Assembly: GCA_035513345.1 (NCBI GenBank)
Contig: DATKCF010000188.1
Location: forward strand, 62,001-126,000
Direction of reading: 5' to 3'
Length of the DNA stretch: 64,000 bases
Source of the DNA: DATKCF01 sp035513345
Lineage (GTDB): Bacteria; Gemmatimonadota; Gemmatimonadetes; Longimicrobiales; RSA9
The translations under genes and the position numbers were made by a program. Positions within the stretch are counted from its first letter, which is position 1. Every line of letters begins with the position of its first letter. Under the pieces are notes generated by a model that saw only the letters and a list, made by a program, of their open reading frames with translations, was not told the origin of the DNA and did no database searches. Positions 9,465-19,618 of the stretch are shown piece by piece.

Positions 9465-9668
9465 GTGACTTTCGTCCGATCGATTCTTCTGCTCGCCGGC
9501 GTGTCCGCGTGCGTTTCGCTTGCCATCTTCGCGGGATACGCCCTGTCCACGCTCCATTTGGCGCCCGTGTATATCGGATTGGTCGCCTTTGCCGCGGGTG
9601 CACTGCTCCTTTTCATCTACAACCGCACGGGCGGCGGTGGCAGCGAACCGGCTGGCGGCGGACACTGA
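9465..9668 (+). CDS. Small two-helix membrane protein, function unknown
   Basis: A 67-residue protein from a GTG start at 9465, preceded by GGAGG at 9456-9460 (spacing four). An in-frame ATG at 9405 would add 20 residues but lies inside the peptidase gene and lacks a ribosome site. There are two hydrophobic segments, at about residues 5-27 and 33-50, and a short Gly/Ser/Pro tail (GGGGSEPAGGGH). It lies 11 bases after the M28 lipoprotein gene and is probably co-transcribed with it. I recognise no family. A role tied to the peptidase is only a guess from position. Confidence 0.65.
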   Translation: MTFVRSILLLAGVSACVSLAIFAGYALSTLHLAPVYIGLVAFAAGALLLFIYNRTGGGGSEPAGGGH

Positions 9669-9732
9669 GTCTGCCGGTGTGCTCACATGACGCAAAGGCC
9701 GATTACGGATCGACTTGGCGAGTCCTGATCGG

Positions 9733-9761
9733 TTGCGGCGTCCACCTCCGTGGCCTATGTT
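9733..9761 (+). promoter_or_regulatory. Candidate promoter of the gltA-icd-pepA unit
   Basis: TTGCGG (9733-9738), 17 bases, TATGTT (9756-9761). The inferred transcript starts near 9769, giving a leader of about 115 bases before citrate synthase. The rest of the 9669-9884 gap shows no gene. Confidence 0.5.
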
Positions 9762-9884
9762 TCGACGCTTGCAAACCGGCGTTGGGATCGAGGGGCCGGC
9801 GTTCGCGCTCATGACTCGCGCGGACAAGGGGCCCCTCGGTGCATCCCGCAGGCACGTTGCGCGGCGAACGGCGGATCCACAGGC

Positions 9885-11113
9885 ATGGTGATGAGCACGA
9901 CGGATGGCTTCGAGGGCGTTGTGGTCGGCAGTACTCGCCTGAGCTGCGTCCGGGGAGAAGAAGGCCGGCTGTCGTACGCCGGCTACGACATCGAGGAACT
10001 GGCCGCCAGTGCGACCTTCGAGGAAGTCTGCCATCTGTTGTGGCACGGGTCGCTTCCCGACGCCGGAGCGGCCCGGCTACTGGCCGACCGGATCAACGCC
10101 GAGACGCGGGTCGACGATCGCGTTCTGGAGATCGCGCGCAGTCTCGCTCCAGTAGCCCACCCGATGGCGGTGTTGCGCACGGCGATTTCGGCGACCGGCT
10201 GCACCAACGCCGACGGCGAGGACTCGTCGCCGGAGGCGGAGTTGCGCAAGGCGATGCGCCTGACGGCGCAGGTCACGACGATTACGGCCCTGCTCGGTCG
10301 CGTTCGCGCCGGGCATCGCGAAGTCAGCCCTCGAGCAGGGCTGGGCCTGGCCACCAACTTCCTGTACATGTTGCACGGACACGAACCAGAGCCGGCGATC
10401 GCCCGTGCACTGGATTGCGCGCTGGTGCTGCACGCCGAGCATGGCATGAACGCGTCGACGTTCGCCGCACGGGTTGCGGCTGCGACCATGACCGACATGC
10501 ATTCGGCGGTCGTTGCAGCGATCGGAGCGCTGAAGGGACCGTTGCACGGCGGCGCTGGCGAACACGTGATGCGAATGCTGCTCGACATCGACACGCCCGA
10601 GCGAGCCGGGGTATGGGTGCGCGCCGCGCTCGACCGCGGCGAACGGATCATGGGGTTCGGGCACCACGAGTACCGGACGATCGATCCGAGAGCGTCGATT
10701 CTCGAGTCGCTGGTCCGATCGGTTCAGCAGCGTGATGCCGACTCGCAGCCGGACACGGCAGGAACGATCGGGCGGGATTGGCTGCGGGTCTCGGCCGCCG
10801 TCCGCCAGGTGATGGACGTCGAAATGGCCGCGCGGGGCAGGCAGGTTCGACCCAACGTCGATTTCTACAGCGCGCCACTGTACCACGTGATGCGCATTCC
10901 GGTCGAACTGTTCGCGTGCATGTTCGCGTGCGCACGGATAGCGGGCTGGACGGCGCACATCATGGAGCAGCATCGGAACAACCGCCCGATCCGGCCGGTC
11001 GCGGAGTACTCCGGACCGGAGCATCGCAGGATCGAGGACGACAATCCGCCGGCCTGGCCGCGATTGGAGCCGGGGCCCGGCCAGGAACGAACCGAACGCG
11101 GAGGCAGGCCGTC

Positions 11114-11132
<19 letters not shown>
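9885..11132 (+). CDS. gltA: Citrate synthase
   Basis: About 415 residues; condenses acetyl-CoA and oxaloacetate to citrate at the head of the TCA cycle. The three catalytic residues are visible: His221 in GPLHGG, His260 in GFGH, and Asp326 in NVDFYS; DPRA (267-270) is also conserved. Two local departures from the common pattern are GGAGE where GGANE is usual, and GHHEY where GHRVY is usual. The C-terminal 45 or so residues beyond the NRPIRP block are a charged, Pro-rich tail that overlaps the icd start by 19 bases. ATG codons at 9885 and 9891 are both possible starts; neither has a strong ribosome site. The upstream in-frame ATG at 9750 lies within the promoter and is rejected. Type (citrate versus 2-methylcitrate) rests on pairing with icd. 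Confidence 0.92.
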
Positions 11133-12346
<1,214 letters not shown>

Positions 12347-12361
12347 TGTGATCGGAGAACG

Positions 12362-13876
12362 ATGACGATGCCGGATCTGCAGGTAGTCGTGTCGACCACA
12401 ACCGCGGCCGGGCCGATGCTGGCTGTGTTCCTGCCCGAGAACGGCTCGATCGCGCAAGCTGCGCTCGAAGCGGTCGACGATCGCGTGGGCGGTGTGATCG
12501 GCGCCACCGTGCAGCGCGGCGATTTCCGTGGCCGCGACGATGATGTCGCGGTGCTGTATCCGCGGGATGCCGACGGTCCGGTCCAGCGCGTCCTCGTGGC
12601 CGGGCTCGGCAAGCCCGGCGACATCACCGAGGAACGGGTCCGGCGCGCAGTTGGACGGTCGGTCCGTCAGGCGGAAAAGCTGCATGTCGACGCGATCGGT
12701 TTCGTCACGGCGCAGATCGCGGCCGTCACGGGCATCACGGAAGCAAGACTCGCCCACGTGATCGCCGAGGCGGCCGTCATGGCGGCCTGGGACTATCGCG
12801 AGCTCCGCACGGCACCTGACGCCGACGCCGGTGTCGTCACATCCATCACCCTGTTCGCCGGTGAACCGGCCGCCGGTACGGTCCGTGCATCCGCCGAGGC
12901 CGGCGGCATCGTGGGACGAGCGGCCAACTTCGCGCGAGATCTCGCGATCCGGCCGGGCAACGTGGCGACGCCTTCGTACCTGGCCGAAGCCGCGACAACC
13001 CTCGCCGACCGGTTCGGCATGAACCTGACCGTGCTCGACCGGCAGGCCATACAGACGGAAGGAATGCACGCGCTGCTCGCTGTCGCGGCCGGGAGCGAGG
13101 AGGAACCGAGGTTCATCGTTCTGGAATACCATGGAGGGCCGACGGACCAGGCGCCGCTCGTCCTGATCGGCAAGGGCGTCACGTTCGATTCCGGTGGCAT
13201 ATCGATCAAGCCGGCCGATCGAATGGAGGACATGAAGTTCGACATGTCCGGTGCGGCCGGAGCGCTCGGCGCCATGCAGGGCATCGCGGAACTCGGCTTG
13301 CGGGTGAACGTCGTCGCGCTCGTTCCGTCAACGGAGAACCTGCTGTCAGGAAAGGCAGTGAAGCCGGGTGATGTCATCGGTTCCCATCTGGGCAAGAGCA
13401 TTGAAGTCATCAACACGGACGCGGAGGGCCGTCTGATCCTGGTGGATGCGCTGTCGTACGCGCGGCGGTTCGAGCCGGCCGCGATTCTCGATGCGGCGAC
13501 ACTTACGGGCGCAGTCGTCATCGGATTGGGACATCATGCCATCGGCCTCATGGGCAATGACGACGATCTGATCGACGAAGTGCGCAACGCGGGTGCGGTC
13601 GCGGGCGAGCGCTGCTGGCCGCTGCCGCTGTGGACCGAGTACCGCAAGCAGCTCGACAGCGTCGTCGCGGATATCCGCAATACCGGCGGCCGGCCCGCCG
13701 GCTCGATCACGGCAGGCTGGTTCCTGCGCGAGTTCGCCGGCGACGGTCCGTGGGCGCATCTCGACATCGCAGGCACGGCGTATAGTGACGAGCCCGCACC
13801 CTACCTGCGGAAAGGGCCGACCGGCGTGCCGACACGGCTGTTCATCGAGTGGGTCAGAAGCAGATCGGCGGCCTGA
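12362..13876 (+). CDS. pepA: Leucyl aminopeptidase, M17 family
   Basis: A 504-residue cytosolic two-metal aminopeptidase. The signature NTDAEGRL is at 351-358, giving Asp353 and Glu355 as metal ligands and Arg357 as catalytic residue. Upstream, KGVTFDSGG (from Lys271, with Asp276) and MKFDMSGAA (with Asp294) complete the metal and substrate site. ATG codons at 12362 and 12368 both follow GGAG; the first is used here. It ends inside the next gene, overlapping by 28 bases. Position after icd suggests a shared transcript but gives no obvious functional link. Length and motifs are typical. Confidence 0.95.
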   Translation: MTMPDLQVVVSTTTAAGPMLAVFLPENGSIAQAALEAVDDRVGGVIGATVQRGDFRGRDDDVAVLYPRDADGPVQRVLVAGLGKPGDITEERVRRAVGRSVRQAEKLHVDAIGFVTAQIAAVTGITEARLAHVIAEAAVMAAWDYRELRTAPDADAGVVTSITLFAGEPAAGTVRASAEAGGIVGRAANFARDLAIRPGNVATPSYLAEAATTLADRFGMNLTVLDRQAIQTEGMHALLAVAAGSEEEPRFIVLEYHGGPTDQAPLVLIGKGVTFDSGGISIKPADRMEDMKFDMSGAAGALGAMQGIAELGLRVNVVALVPSTENLLSGKAVKPGDVIGSHLGKSIEVINTDAEGRLILVDALSYARRFEPAAILDAATLTGAVVIGLGHHAIGLMGNDDDLIDEVRNAGAVAGERCWPLPLWTEYRKQLDSVVADIRNTGGRPAGSITAGWFLREFAGDGPWAHLDIAGTAYSDEPAPYLRKGPTGVPTRLFIEWVRSRSAA

Positions 13877-15672
13877 TCCGGGCCGGTGCGCGAGCTGGCG
13901 CCGTGCTGGCGGTGCTCGCGCTGACGTCGGTGCCGGCCGCCGCCGGTGTGCAGGACACGATGCGCGTCGACACAGTGCGGGCGGACAGCCTCGTGGCCGA
14001 ACAGGACTCGCTGCTGCCGCCGCCTGTGCTCGTGGCGTGGCCGCGCACCGAAACCGAGCCCGGCGGTCTGATCGATGGCCGCTGGGTCTGGGATGAGGAA
14101 GCGCTGCTCAACGAGGGCACCGTGTCCCTTCTCGACCTGCTCTCCAGGGTGCCCGGCCTGGTCACGCTGCGGTCCGGCGTATTCCTCCAGCCCGAGTCGG
14201 TTTCCACGTTCGGCGGCGGTGCCGATCGCGTTGTCGTGATCTGGGACGGGTACGTCCTGGACCCGCTCGAATCGCGATCGCTCGACCTGTCGACGATCCA
14301 GCTCGCACACATCGAGCGCGTCGAAGTCGACCGCCGTCCCGACGTGCTCGTGATCCGGCTGTACAGCACGGCGCCGACCGACGCACGTGCCTACTCACGC
14401 ATCGAGGCCGGCGTCGGCGAACCGGATGCGAACCTGTTCCGGGGCCTGTTGCTTGTGCCCCACTTCGCGTTCGGGCCGTTCGGCTTCGCCGCCGAGCGGG
14501 TCGAGCTTCGCGGCTCGGGCCGGCCCCAGCCGGCGGATGTGTTCGCCGGTTGGGTGCGTTGGGGCCTGCTGTCGGAGCGCCGAGGCATCGAGTTCACCCT
14601 GCGCAACACCAGTCTCAGTCGCGAGCCGGAGTCGCCGGTTCCCGCCGACATCTCGCGCCGCGACCTCGTCGTCCGGGGACGCACGCAGATCGGTTCGATC
14701 GGCGTCGGCGAAGCCTACTTCGGCCAATCAACCGCCGACTACGCCGAGACCAACCCGCTGATCGACGATTCGTTGCGGATCAGCCGGACCGTGTCAGCGC
14801 ATCAGGCGGGCGCGCGGGTGGCGCTGGAAACGGAACGGGCCTTTGCCGAGGGCGCACTGCGCTGGCGAGACGAGGATCGCCTGCCCCGATTCGACGTCGA
14901 ACTCGCGGGCCGCATCCGGCCGGTCGACGGCCTGCACATCGAGGCGGGGATCGCCAATCAGAAGTGGGACGGCGGGTTCGGTGCGACATCGTACCATGCG
15001 TCAGCCTCGTTCAGACCGCTGCCGTGGATCCTCGCCTTCGGCGCCCTTGCCGACGGTCGGCGGGGGTCACCGAGCGAAATCGACTCGATCACGACACCCC
15101 ACAAGAGCAATCGCCGCGTTCTCCGCGGGGGCCTGGAAGCCAGCCTGGGCCGTTTCACGGGCGCGTTCGCCGGCGTTCGCGTGACGGCGGACTCCGTGCC
15201 CCTGGCAGGCTTTCCCGGCGATTCACTGTCGACGGGCGCGGTCGGAGCGGGCACCCTGAACGGCTGGGAAGCAAGCGCCTCGGTCCGGCTGATCGGCGAC
15301 TGGCTGAGCATGGATGGCGCCTGGTCCGCATGGATAACGGATGTCCAGCGTGCCTACACTCCGCAATCGATCGGACGGGCGACGCTCCGCGTCCATACCT
15401 CGCCTCTCGAGTCAGGCAACTTCGAGCTGCTGGCCCGGGTCGACGCCATGCACCGCGGGCCGGTGAGCGGAACGCCCGGCGAACCCGGCGAGGTGCCGCC
15501 TCGGGCAAGCGCCCGGACGCTCGTCAATGCGTACCTGCAGATGCGGATCATCGATGTCCGTATCTGGGTTCGCTTCGACGATATGGCGGGCAACGACGTC
15601 GAGGACGTGCCGGGCCTGTTCATCCAGGGGCCGCGTATCTACTACGGCGTGAAATGGAGCTTCTGGAACTGA
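13849..15672 (+). CDS. TonB-dependent receptor plug domain protein, probable outer-membrane barrel
   Basis: A 607-residue secreted protein from a GTG at 13849 that overlaps pepA by 28 bases. There is a hydrophobic signal sequence (about residues 11-33), then a short linker, then a TonB-plug-like domain: SLLDLLSRVPGLVTLRSG, an ADRVVVIWDGY block, and an IERVEVDRRPDVLVIRLYS strand pair. The remaining 400 or so residues alternate polar and hydrophobic in the manner of beta-barrel strands, and the chain ends YYGVKWSFWN. It is shorter than ordinary siderophore receptors (usually 650-900 or more) and I see no clear TonB box. It could be a reduced transporter or a barrel that uses the plug for another purpose. 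Substrate unknown. Confidence 0.72.
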   Translation: MGQKQIGGLIRAGARAGAVLAVLALTSVPAAAGVQDTMRVDTVRADSLVAEQDSLLPPPVLVAWPRTETEPGGLIDGRWVWDEEALLNEGTVSLLDLLSRVPGLVTLRSGVFLQPESVSTFGGGADRVVVIWDGYVLDPLESRSLDLSTIQLAHIERVEVDRRPDVLVIRLYSTAPTDARAYSRIEAGVGEPDANLFRGLLLVPHFAFGPFGFAAERVELRGSGRPQPADVFAGWVRWGLLSERRGIEFTLRNTSLSREPESPVPADISRRDLVVRGRTQIGSIGVGEAYFGQSTADYAETNPLIDDSLRISRTVSAHQAGARVALETERAFAEGALRWRDEDRLPRFDVELAGRIRPVDGLHIEAGIANQKWDGGFGATSYHASASFRPLPWILAFGALADGRRGSPSEIDSITTPHKSNRRVLRGGLEASLGRFTGAFAGVRVTADSVPLAGFPGDSLSTGAVGAGTLNGWEASASVRLIGDWLSMDGAWSAWITDVQRAYTPQSIGRATLRVHTSPLESGNFELLARVDAMHRGPVSGTPGEPGEVPPRASARTLVNAYLQMRIIDVRIWVRFDDMAGNDVEDVPGLFIQGPRIYYGVKWSFWN

Positions 15673-15710
15673 CCGCGGCCGCGGGCGGACAGTAGCCGGG
15701 TGGGGCCGCG

Positions 15711-15739
15711 TTGACCGGCGCCTCCCGTTCTCCTAGCAT
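15711..15739 (+). promoter_or_regulatory. Promoter of the yicC-gmk-rpoZ-coaBC unit
   Basis: TTGACC (15711-15716), 17 bases, TAGCAT (15734-15739). The start codon of yicC follows 21 bases after the -10 box, with GGAG between them. The rest of the 88-base gap after the TonB-plug gene shows nothing else. Confidence 0.7.
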
Positions 15740-15760
15740 TCATGGTTATCGGGAGACGCA

Positions 15761-16648
15761 ATGATCCGCAGCATGACGGGGTTCGGCGAGGCCACGGCGG
15801 ACACGCCGGCCGGGCGGCTGCATGCCGAGATCCGGACGGTCAACCACAGATACTTCAATCCGGGCATCCGGCTCGGGCGCGGCCTCGAGAAGTTCGAAGC
15901 GCAGGTGCGCGAGTGGCTGCGTTCGTCGATCTCGCGGGGCCACATTCACTTCACGCTCAAGCTGGAGCGGGAAGGCGACACGGAAACGGCCGGGACCCTG
16001 CGCGTGGACCACGACCGGGCCCGGCAGTATGTCGATGCGCTCACCGCGTTGCGCGATGAACTCGGACTGTCTGGCGCGATCGACGTGTCTCTCCTGACGC
16101 GGTTCGGGGATGTGATGGCATGGGATGAGGAGGCGGAAATCGCGGTCGATGCGGACGCGGTCCGCGCGGTGACGGAGCAGGCGGTCGCGGTGACGCTCCG
16201 CATGCGTGACGAGGAAGGCCTCCGCCTGGCCGCGGACCTCGAAGGGCGAATGGCCGCTATCGAGGCGGCGCTGCGAGACGTGATGACGCGGGCGCCCGTG
16301 CGGCTGGTAGTCGAACGCGATCGCATGCGCAGGGTCGTTGCCGAGCTGCTTGAAGGATCGATCCTCGACGAGGACCGCATAGCGCGGGAGATCGCGCTGA
16401 TCGCCGAACGCTGGGACGTGAGCGAGGAGATCGTCCGGTTGCGCTCGCACCTCGAGTTGTTCCGCGAATCGCTCGCGGCGGACGCGTCGGAGCCGGTCGG
16501 CAAACGACTCGGTTTCCTGATCCAGGAGATGAACCGCGAAGTGAACACGATCGGGGCCAAGGCGAATGACGCGCCGATGGAGCATGGCGTGATCGCGATG
16601 AAGGAAGAGATCGAACGGTTACGCGAGCAAGTGGAGAACGTGGAGTGA
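15761..16648 (+). CDS. yicC: YicC family endoribonuclease-type protein
   Basis: A 295-residue member of the YicC/YloC family. It opens with the family hallmark MIRSMTGFGEA and continues with TVNHRYFNPGIRL. The C-terminal part (DUF1732) ends with the conserved GKRLGFLIQEMNREVNTIG and KEEIERLREQVENVE blocks. E. coli YicC is reported to act as an endoribonuclease. ATG at 15761 follows GGAG with a five-base gap. It overlaps gmk by four bases (GTGA), a common pairing. First gene of the long rightward unit. Family certain, physiological target unknown. Confidence 0.93.
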   Translation: MIRSMTGFGEATADTPAGRLHAEIRTVNHRYFNPGIRLGRGLEKFEAQVREWLRSSISRGHIHFTLKLEREGDTETAGTLRVDHDRARQYVDALTALRDELGLSGAIDVSLLTRFGDVMAWDEEAEIAVDADAVRAVTEQAVAVTLRMRDEEGLRLAADLEGRMAAIEAALRDVMTRAPVRLVVERDRMRRVVAELLEGSILDEDRIAREIALIAERWDVSEEIVRLRSHLELFRESLAADASEPVGKRLGFLIQEMNREVNTIGAKANDAPMEHGVIAMKEEIERLREQVENVE

Positions 16649-17298
16649 CCTGGACCGGCCACGCGTTCCCCGTGGTCATCGCGGCACCCAGCGGGACCGG
16701 CAAGACGACGCTGGCTCACGCCCTGGTCGACCGGCAGGACGGCGTGGTGTTCGCGCTGTCGGCTACGACGCGGCCGCCGCGAGCGGCCGAGCGCCACGAG
16801 CGTGACTACCGGTTCGTCGATGACGCCGCGTTCGACGAGCTTGCCGCGTCGGGCGCGTTGCTCGAATGGGCAAAGGTCCATTCGCATCGCTATGGCACGC
16901 TGCAGGATGGCGTGCGCCGTGCGCTCGCGGCGGGGCATTGTGTGGTGCTCGACATCGACATTCAGGGTGCGCGCCGCGTTCGCACGCTGTTCGAGAGCGC
17001 CGTCCTCGTCTTCATTCTGCCGCCGTCCGCAGACGAACTGGAGCGACGGCTCGATGGGCGGGGTACGGAGAGCGTCGGCGAGCGAGCGATTCGGCTGCAA
17101 TCGGCCCTCGATGAACTCGGGGCCGTCGACGAATTCGATTACATTGTGGTGAACGACGACTTCGAGACCGCCGTCACGGCCCTCGAAGGTATCGTGGAAG
17201 CCGAGCGGCATCGCCGGACCCGCTACGTCGCACTGGACGAGCGCGTTTCGCAGCTCGAACGAATCATCCAGGTCAGACTCGAAGGAGCCAGGGAATGA
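16645..17298 (+). CDS. gmk: Guanylate kinase
   Basis: A 217-residue nucleotide kinase converting GMP and ATP to GDP and ADP. P-loop APSGTGKTTL lies at residues 14-23; the GMP-binding block SATTRPPRAAERHERDY follows, then DIDIQGA. The lid segment has RRLDGRGTES and RAIRLQSALDEL. The GTG start at 16645 overlaps the yicC stop by four bases, with GGAG just upstream. The stop overlaps the rpoZ start by four bases (ATGA). The gmk-rpoZ-coaBC order is widespread in bacteria and supports all three calls. Confidence 0.96.
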   Translation: MTWTGHAFPVVIAAPSGTGKTTLAHALVDRQDGVVFALSATTRPPRAAERHERDYRFVDDAAFDELAASGALLEWAKVHSHRYGTLQDGVRRALAAGHCVVLDIDIQGARRVRTLFESAVLVFILPPSADELERRLDGRGTESVGERAIRLQSALDELGAVDEFDYIVVNDDFETAVTALEGIVEAERHRRTRYVALDERVSQLERIIQVRLEGARE

Positions 17299-17510
17299 AA
17301 GTCGTAACGCCGGACGAAACGGCACTGCCGACCACCACGAAGTATCTCGGGGTGCTGGTGGCGGCGAAGTATGCGCGCGAGTTGAACGCGTTGCCGCGTG
17401 ACACGATGCCGACAACGGCGCAGAAGAAGCTGACGACGCGAGCGCTCGACGCGCTGGTCGCCAGCGAACTCGACTACGATCTCGTCAAGCGTCGCCGCAA
17501 GGGAGCCTGA
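17295..17510 (+). CDS. rpoZ: RNA polymerase omega subunit
   Basis: A 71-residue protein, typical in size for omega, which helps fold and stabilise the beta-prime subunit. The diagnostic segment is VAAKYARELNALP near residues 22-34, followed by KKLTTRALDALVASELDYDLV. The identification is reinforced by its place between gmk and coaBC. It starts within the gmk stop (ATGA) and ends three bases before the coaBC start. Sequence alone would be moderately convincing; context makes it strong. Confidence 0.9.
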   Translation: MKVVTPDETALPTTTKYLGVLVAAKYARELNALPRDTMPTTAQKKLTTRALDALVASELDYDLVKRRRKGA

Positions 17511-17513
17511 CGC

Positions 17514-18785
17514 GTGGCGGGGGCGGCAGGACAGAGTCCGCCGGCGGACTCCCGGCCGCCCGCCGAGGGTCCTCGCCGTCCGTGGCGCGACCGCCGTGTC
17601 GTTCTCGGCGTCACAGGCGGCATTGCCGCCTACAAGTCGGTGCAGATCGCACGTGATCTGACGAGGCTCGGTGCGGTCGTCGACGTCATCCTCACGGAAT
17701 CCGCCCGCGATTTCGTCGGCGCGATCACTTTCGAAGCACTGACTGGACGGCCCGTGCTGGCCGGTATCGCCGAGCCCGGTCATGCGCTCGATCACATCCG
17801 GATCGCCCGCGACGCCGACGTGGTCTGCATCGCGCCCGCTACCGCGGACACAATCGCCCGGGCCGCGGCTGGCCACGCCAGCGATCTCCTGACAGCCGTT
17901 CTTCTTGCGACGAGAGCCCCGGTGCTGATCTGTCCGGCCATGAACGACGCGATGTGGGATCACACGCAGACGCGGGCGAACGTGGACCATCTGCGGGCCA
18001 CGCTCGGATACCGGATCGTCGGCCCGGCCACGGGCCCACTCGCGTGGGGCGAGGGGTCGGGGCCCGGCCGGATGGCGGACGAGCGGGAGATCATCGAGTA
18101 CATCGGACGCGCTCTCGAACCGGACAGCCCGCTGACCGGCCGCAGAATCCTGGTCACAGCGGGACCTACCCGCGAGCCGGTGGACCCGGTCCGGGTGATC
18201 TCGAACCGGTCGTCGGGTCGGATGGGTCTCGCGGTTGCGGCCGCAGCGTGGCGCAGGGGCGCCGAAGTCACGGTTGTGGCGGGGCCGACGGCGGTGAATC
18301 CACCGCCCGGCCCACGTACGGTGCGTGTCGAAACCGCCCACGAGATGGCGGATGCGGTCGGCCGGGCAGTGGCGGATTCCGACGTGCTCATCATGGCTGC
18401 GGCCGTGGCAGACTTCACGCCGGCCGACCCCGCCGGTACGAAGATCAAGCGTGCGGACGGCGCGCGTTCGATCGCGCTCGATGCCGCGCCTGACATTCTC
18501 GTGGAGACTCGCCCTCTTCGCTCGCCGTCCCTCGTTGCGGTGGGCTTTGCCCTCGAGACCGGCGATGGTCTGGCGGAAGCGAAACGCAAGCTCGAAACGA
18601 AGGGCCTCGACCTGATCGTGCTCAACCACGCGGACGAGGAAGGCGCCGGCTTCGAGGTCGACACGAATCGCGTCACGCTGATCGACCGATCCGGCCAGGC
18701 CCGGTCGCTGCCGCTGATGTCGAAGACCGATGTGGCGGAACACATTCTGGATCGGGTCGTCGAACTGCTGCTCGCCCGGGTATGA
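17514..18785 (+). CDS. coaBC: Bifunctional phosphopantothenoylcysteine decarboxylase / phosphopantothenate-cysteine ligase
   Basis: A 423-residue fusion catalysing two successive steps of coenzyme A synthesis. The N-terminal flavoprotein (CoaC) has VLGVTGGIAAYKS for FMN binding, a DHIRIA motif carrying the expected catalytic His, and ICPAMNDAMW. The C-terminal ligase (CoaB) starts GRRILVTAGPTREPVDPVR and contains SNRSSGRMG and VADFTPA. One oddity: the substrate-flap motif, normally LACGxxGxGRM with a catalytic Cys, reads LAWGEGSGPGRM, so Trp replaces Cys. The GTG start at 17514 adds about 27 Pro/Arg-rich residues before the flavoprotein fold; a later start is possible. The stop overlaps the next gene by four bases. 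Confidence 0.95.
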   Translation: MAGAAGQSPPADSRPPAEGPRRPWRDRRVVLGVTGGIAAYKSVQIARDLTRLGAVVDVILTESARDFVGAITFEALTGRPVLAGIAEPGHALDHIRIARDADVVCIAPATADTIARAAAGHASDLLTAVLLATRAPVLICPAMNDAMWDHTQTRANVDHLRATLGYRIVGPATGPLAWGEGSGPGRMADEREIIEYIGRALEPDSPLTGRRILVTAGPTREPVDPVRVISNRSSGRMGLAVAAAAWRRGAEVTVVAGPTAVNPPPGPRTVRVETAHEMADAVGRAVADSDVLIMAAAVADFTPADPAGTKIKRADGARSIALDAAPDILVETRPLRSPSLVAVGFALETGDGLAEAKRKLETKGLDLIVLNHADEEGAGFEVDTNRVTLIDRSGQARSLPLMSKTDVAEHILDRVVELLLARV

Positions 18786-19618
18786 CGGACCGCGCCGCGA
18801 TCGACCGTTACTTCCGCCAGGTCGCCGAGCTGGGTGGATCGGATCTCTTCCTCGACAGGTTCGACCGCGAGACGGCCATGCGACTGGCGTCGGGAAAACC
18901 GGCCGCCCCGGGACGTGGCGCGGCGGAGCCCGTTGCCGTGGGAAGAGACGTGTTGCGGCGAGCGATGTCGCCTGAACACGATGCGCCCATCCCGGCAGTC
19001 CGGCCCGCCGCGCCCGCAGTGGCCCGCAGACGTTTGCCGCGCAGCGCGACACCGGCAGCCGTGGCAGGCCTCGAGCAACTGGCATCGGTCGCGGCCGGCT
19101 GCGTCCAATGCCGGCTGCACGAGACGCGAACGCAGGTCGTGTTCGGTGAGGGCAATCCAGCCGCTGACCTTGTTGTGGTCGGAGAGGCGCCGGGCCAGGA
19201 AGAGGACAGAACGGGCAGGCCGTTCGTGGGTCGCGCCGGCAAGCTGCTCGACATGCTGCTCATGGCCAGTGGGTTCCCCCGCGACGAGGTGTACATCTGC
19301 AACGTGCTGAAGTGCAGACCACCGGGCAACCGCAACCCGCAGGCCGACGAGATGGATGTCTGCAGCCGCAACTTCCTGCATCGACAGCTCGAGGTGATCG
19401 CGCCGCGCATGTTGCTCGCGGTCGGCCGGTTCGCGACACAGGCGCTGCTGAGTACGAGCGCTGCCATCGGCAGCCTGCGCGGCCGCACGCACGAGTACCG
19501 CGGCATCCCGCTCATCATCAGCTACCATCCCGCGTACCTGCTGCGTAGTCCGAACATGATCCGCACGGCGTGGAGTGACTACCAGCTCATCCGGAAGGTG
19601 CTCGATGATCCGGTTTGA
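18782..19618 (+). CDS. Uracil-DNA glycosylase, family 4 (iron-sulfur type)
   Basis: A 278-residue base-excision repair enzyme removing uracil from DNA. Family-4 features: iron-sulfur ligands Cys107, Cys110 (CVQC), Cys178 (LKCRPP) and Cys194; motif GEAPGQEE (134-141); NVLKCRPPGNRNP; and HPAYLLR near 249. The first 90 or so residues are an Ala/Pro/Arg-rich extension of no recognised fold, so the catalytic part is of normal size. It begins in the coaBC stop (ATGA) and overlaps dnaB by 14 bases. Confidence 0.93.
   Translation: MTDRAAIDRYFRQVAELGGSDLFLDRFDRETAMRLASGKPAAPGRGAAEPVAVGRDVLRRAMSPEHDAPIPAVRPAAPAVARRRLPRSATPAAVAGLEQLASVAAGCVQCRLHETRTQVVFGEGNPAADLVVVGEAPGQEEDRTGRPFVGRAGKLLDMLLMASGFPRDEVYICNVLKCRPPGNRNPQADEMDVCSRNFLHRQLEVIAPRMLLAVGRFATQALLSTSAAIGSLRGRTHEYRGIPLIISYHPAYLLRSPNMIRTAWSDYQLIRKVLDDPV

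Noticed and set aside
9750..9884. N-terminal extension of citrate synthase from the ATG at 9750
   Set aside because: This ATG lies between the -35 and -10 boxes of the candidate promoter and the added 45 residues do not resemble the enzyme.
17223..19085. Minus-strand open frame of 620 codons opposite rpoZ-coaBC-udg
   Set aside because: Shadow of coding sequence; no start context or family features.
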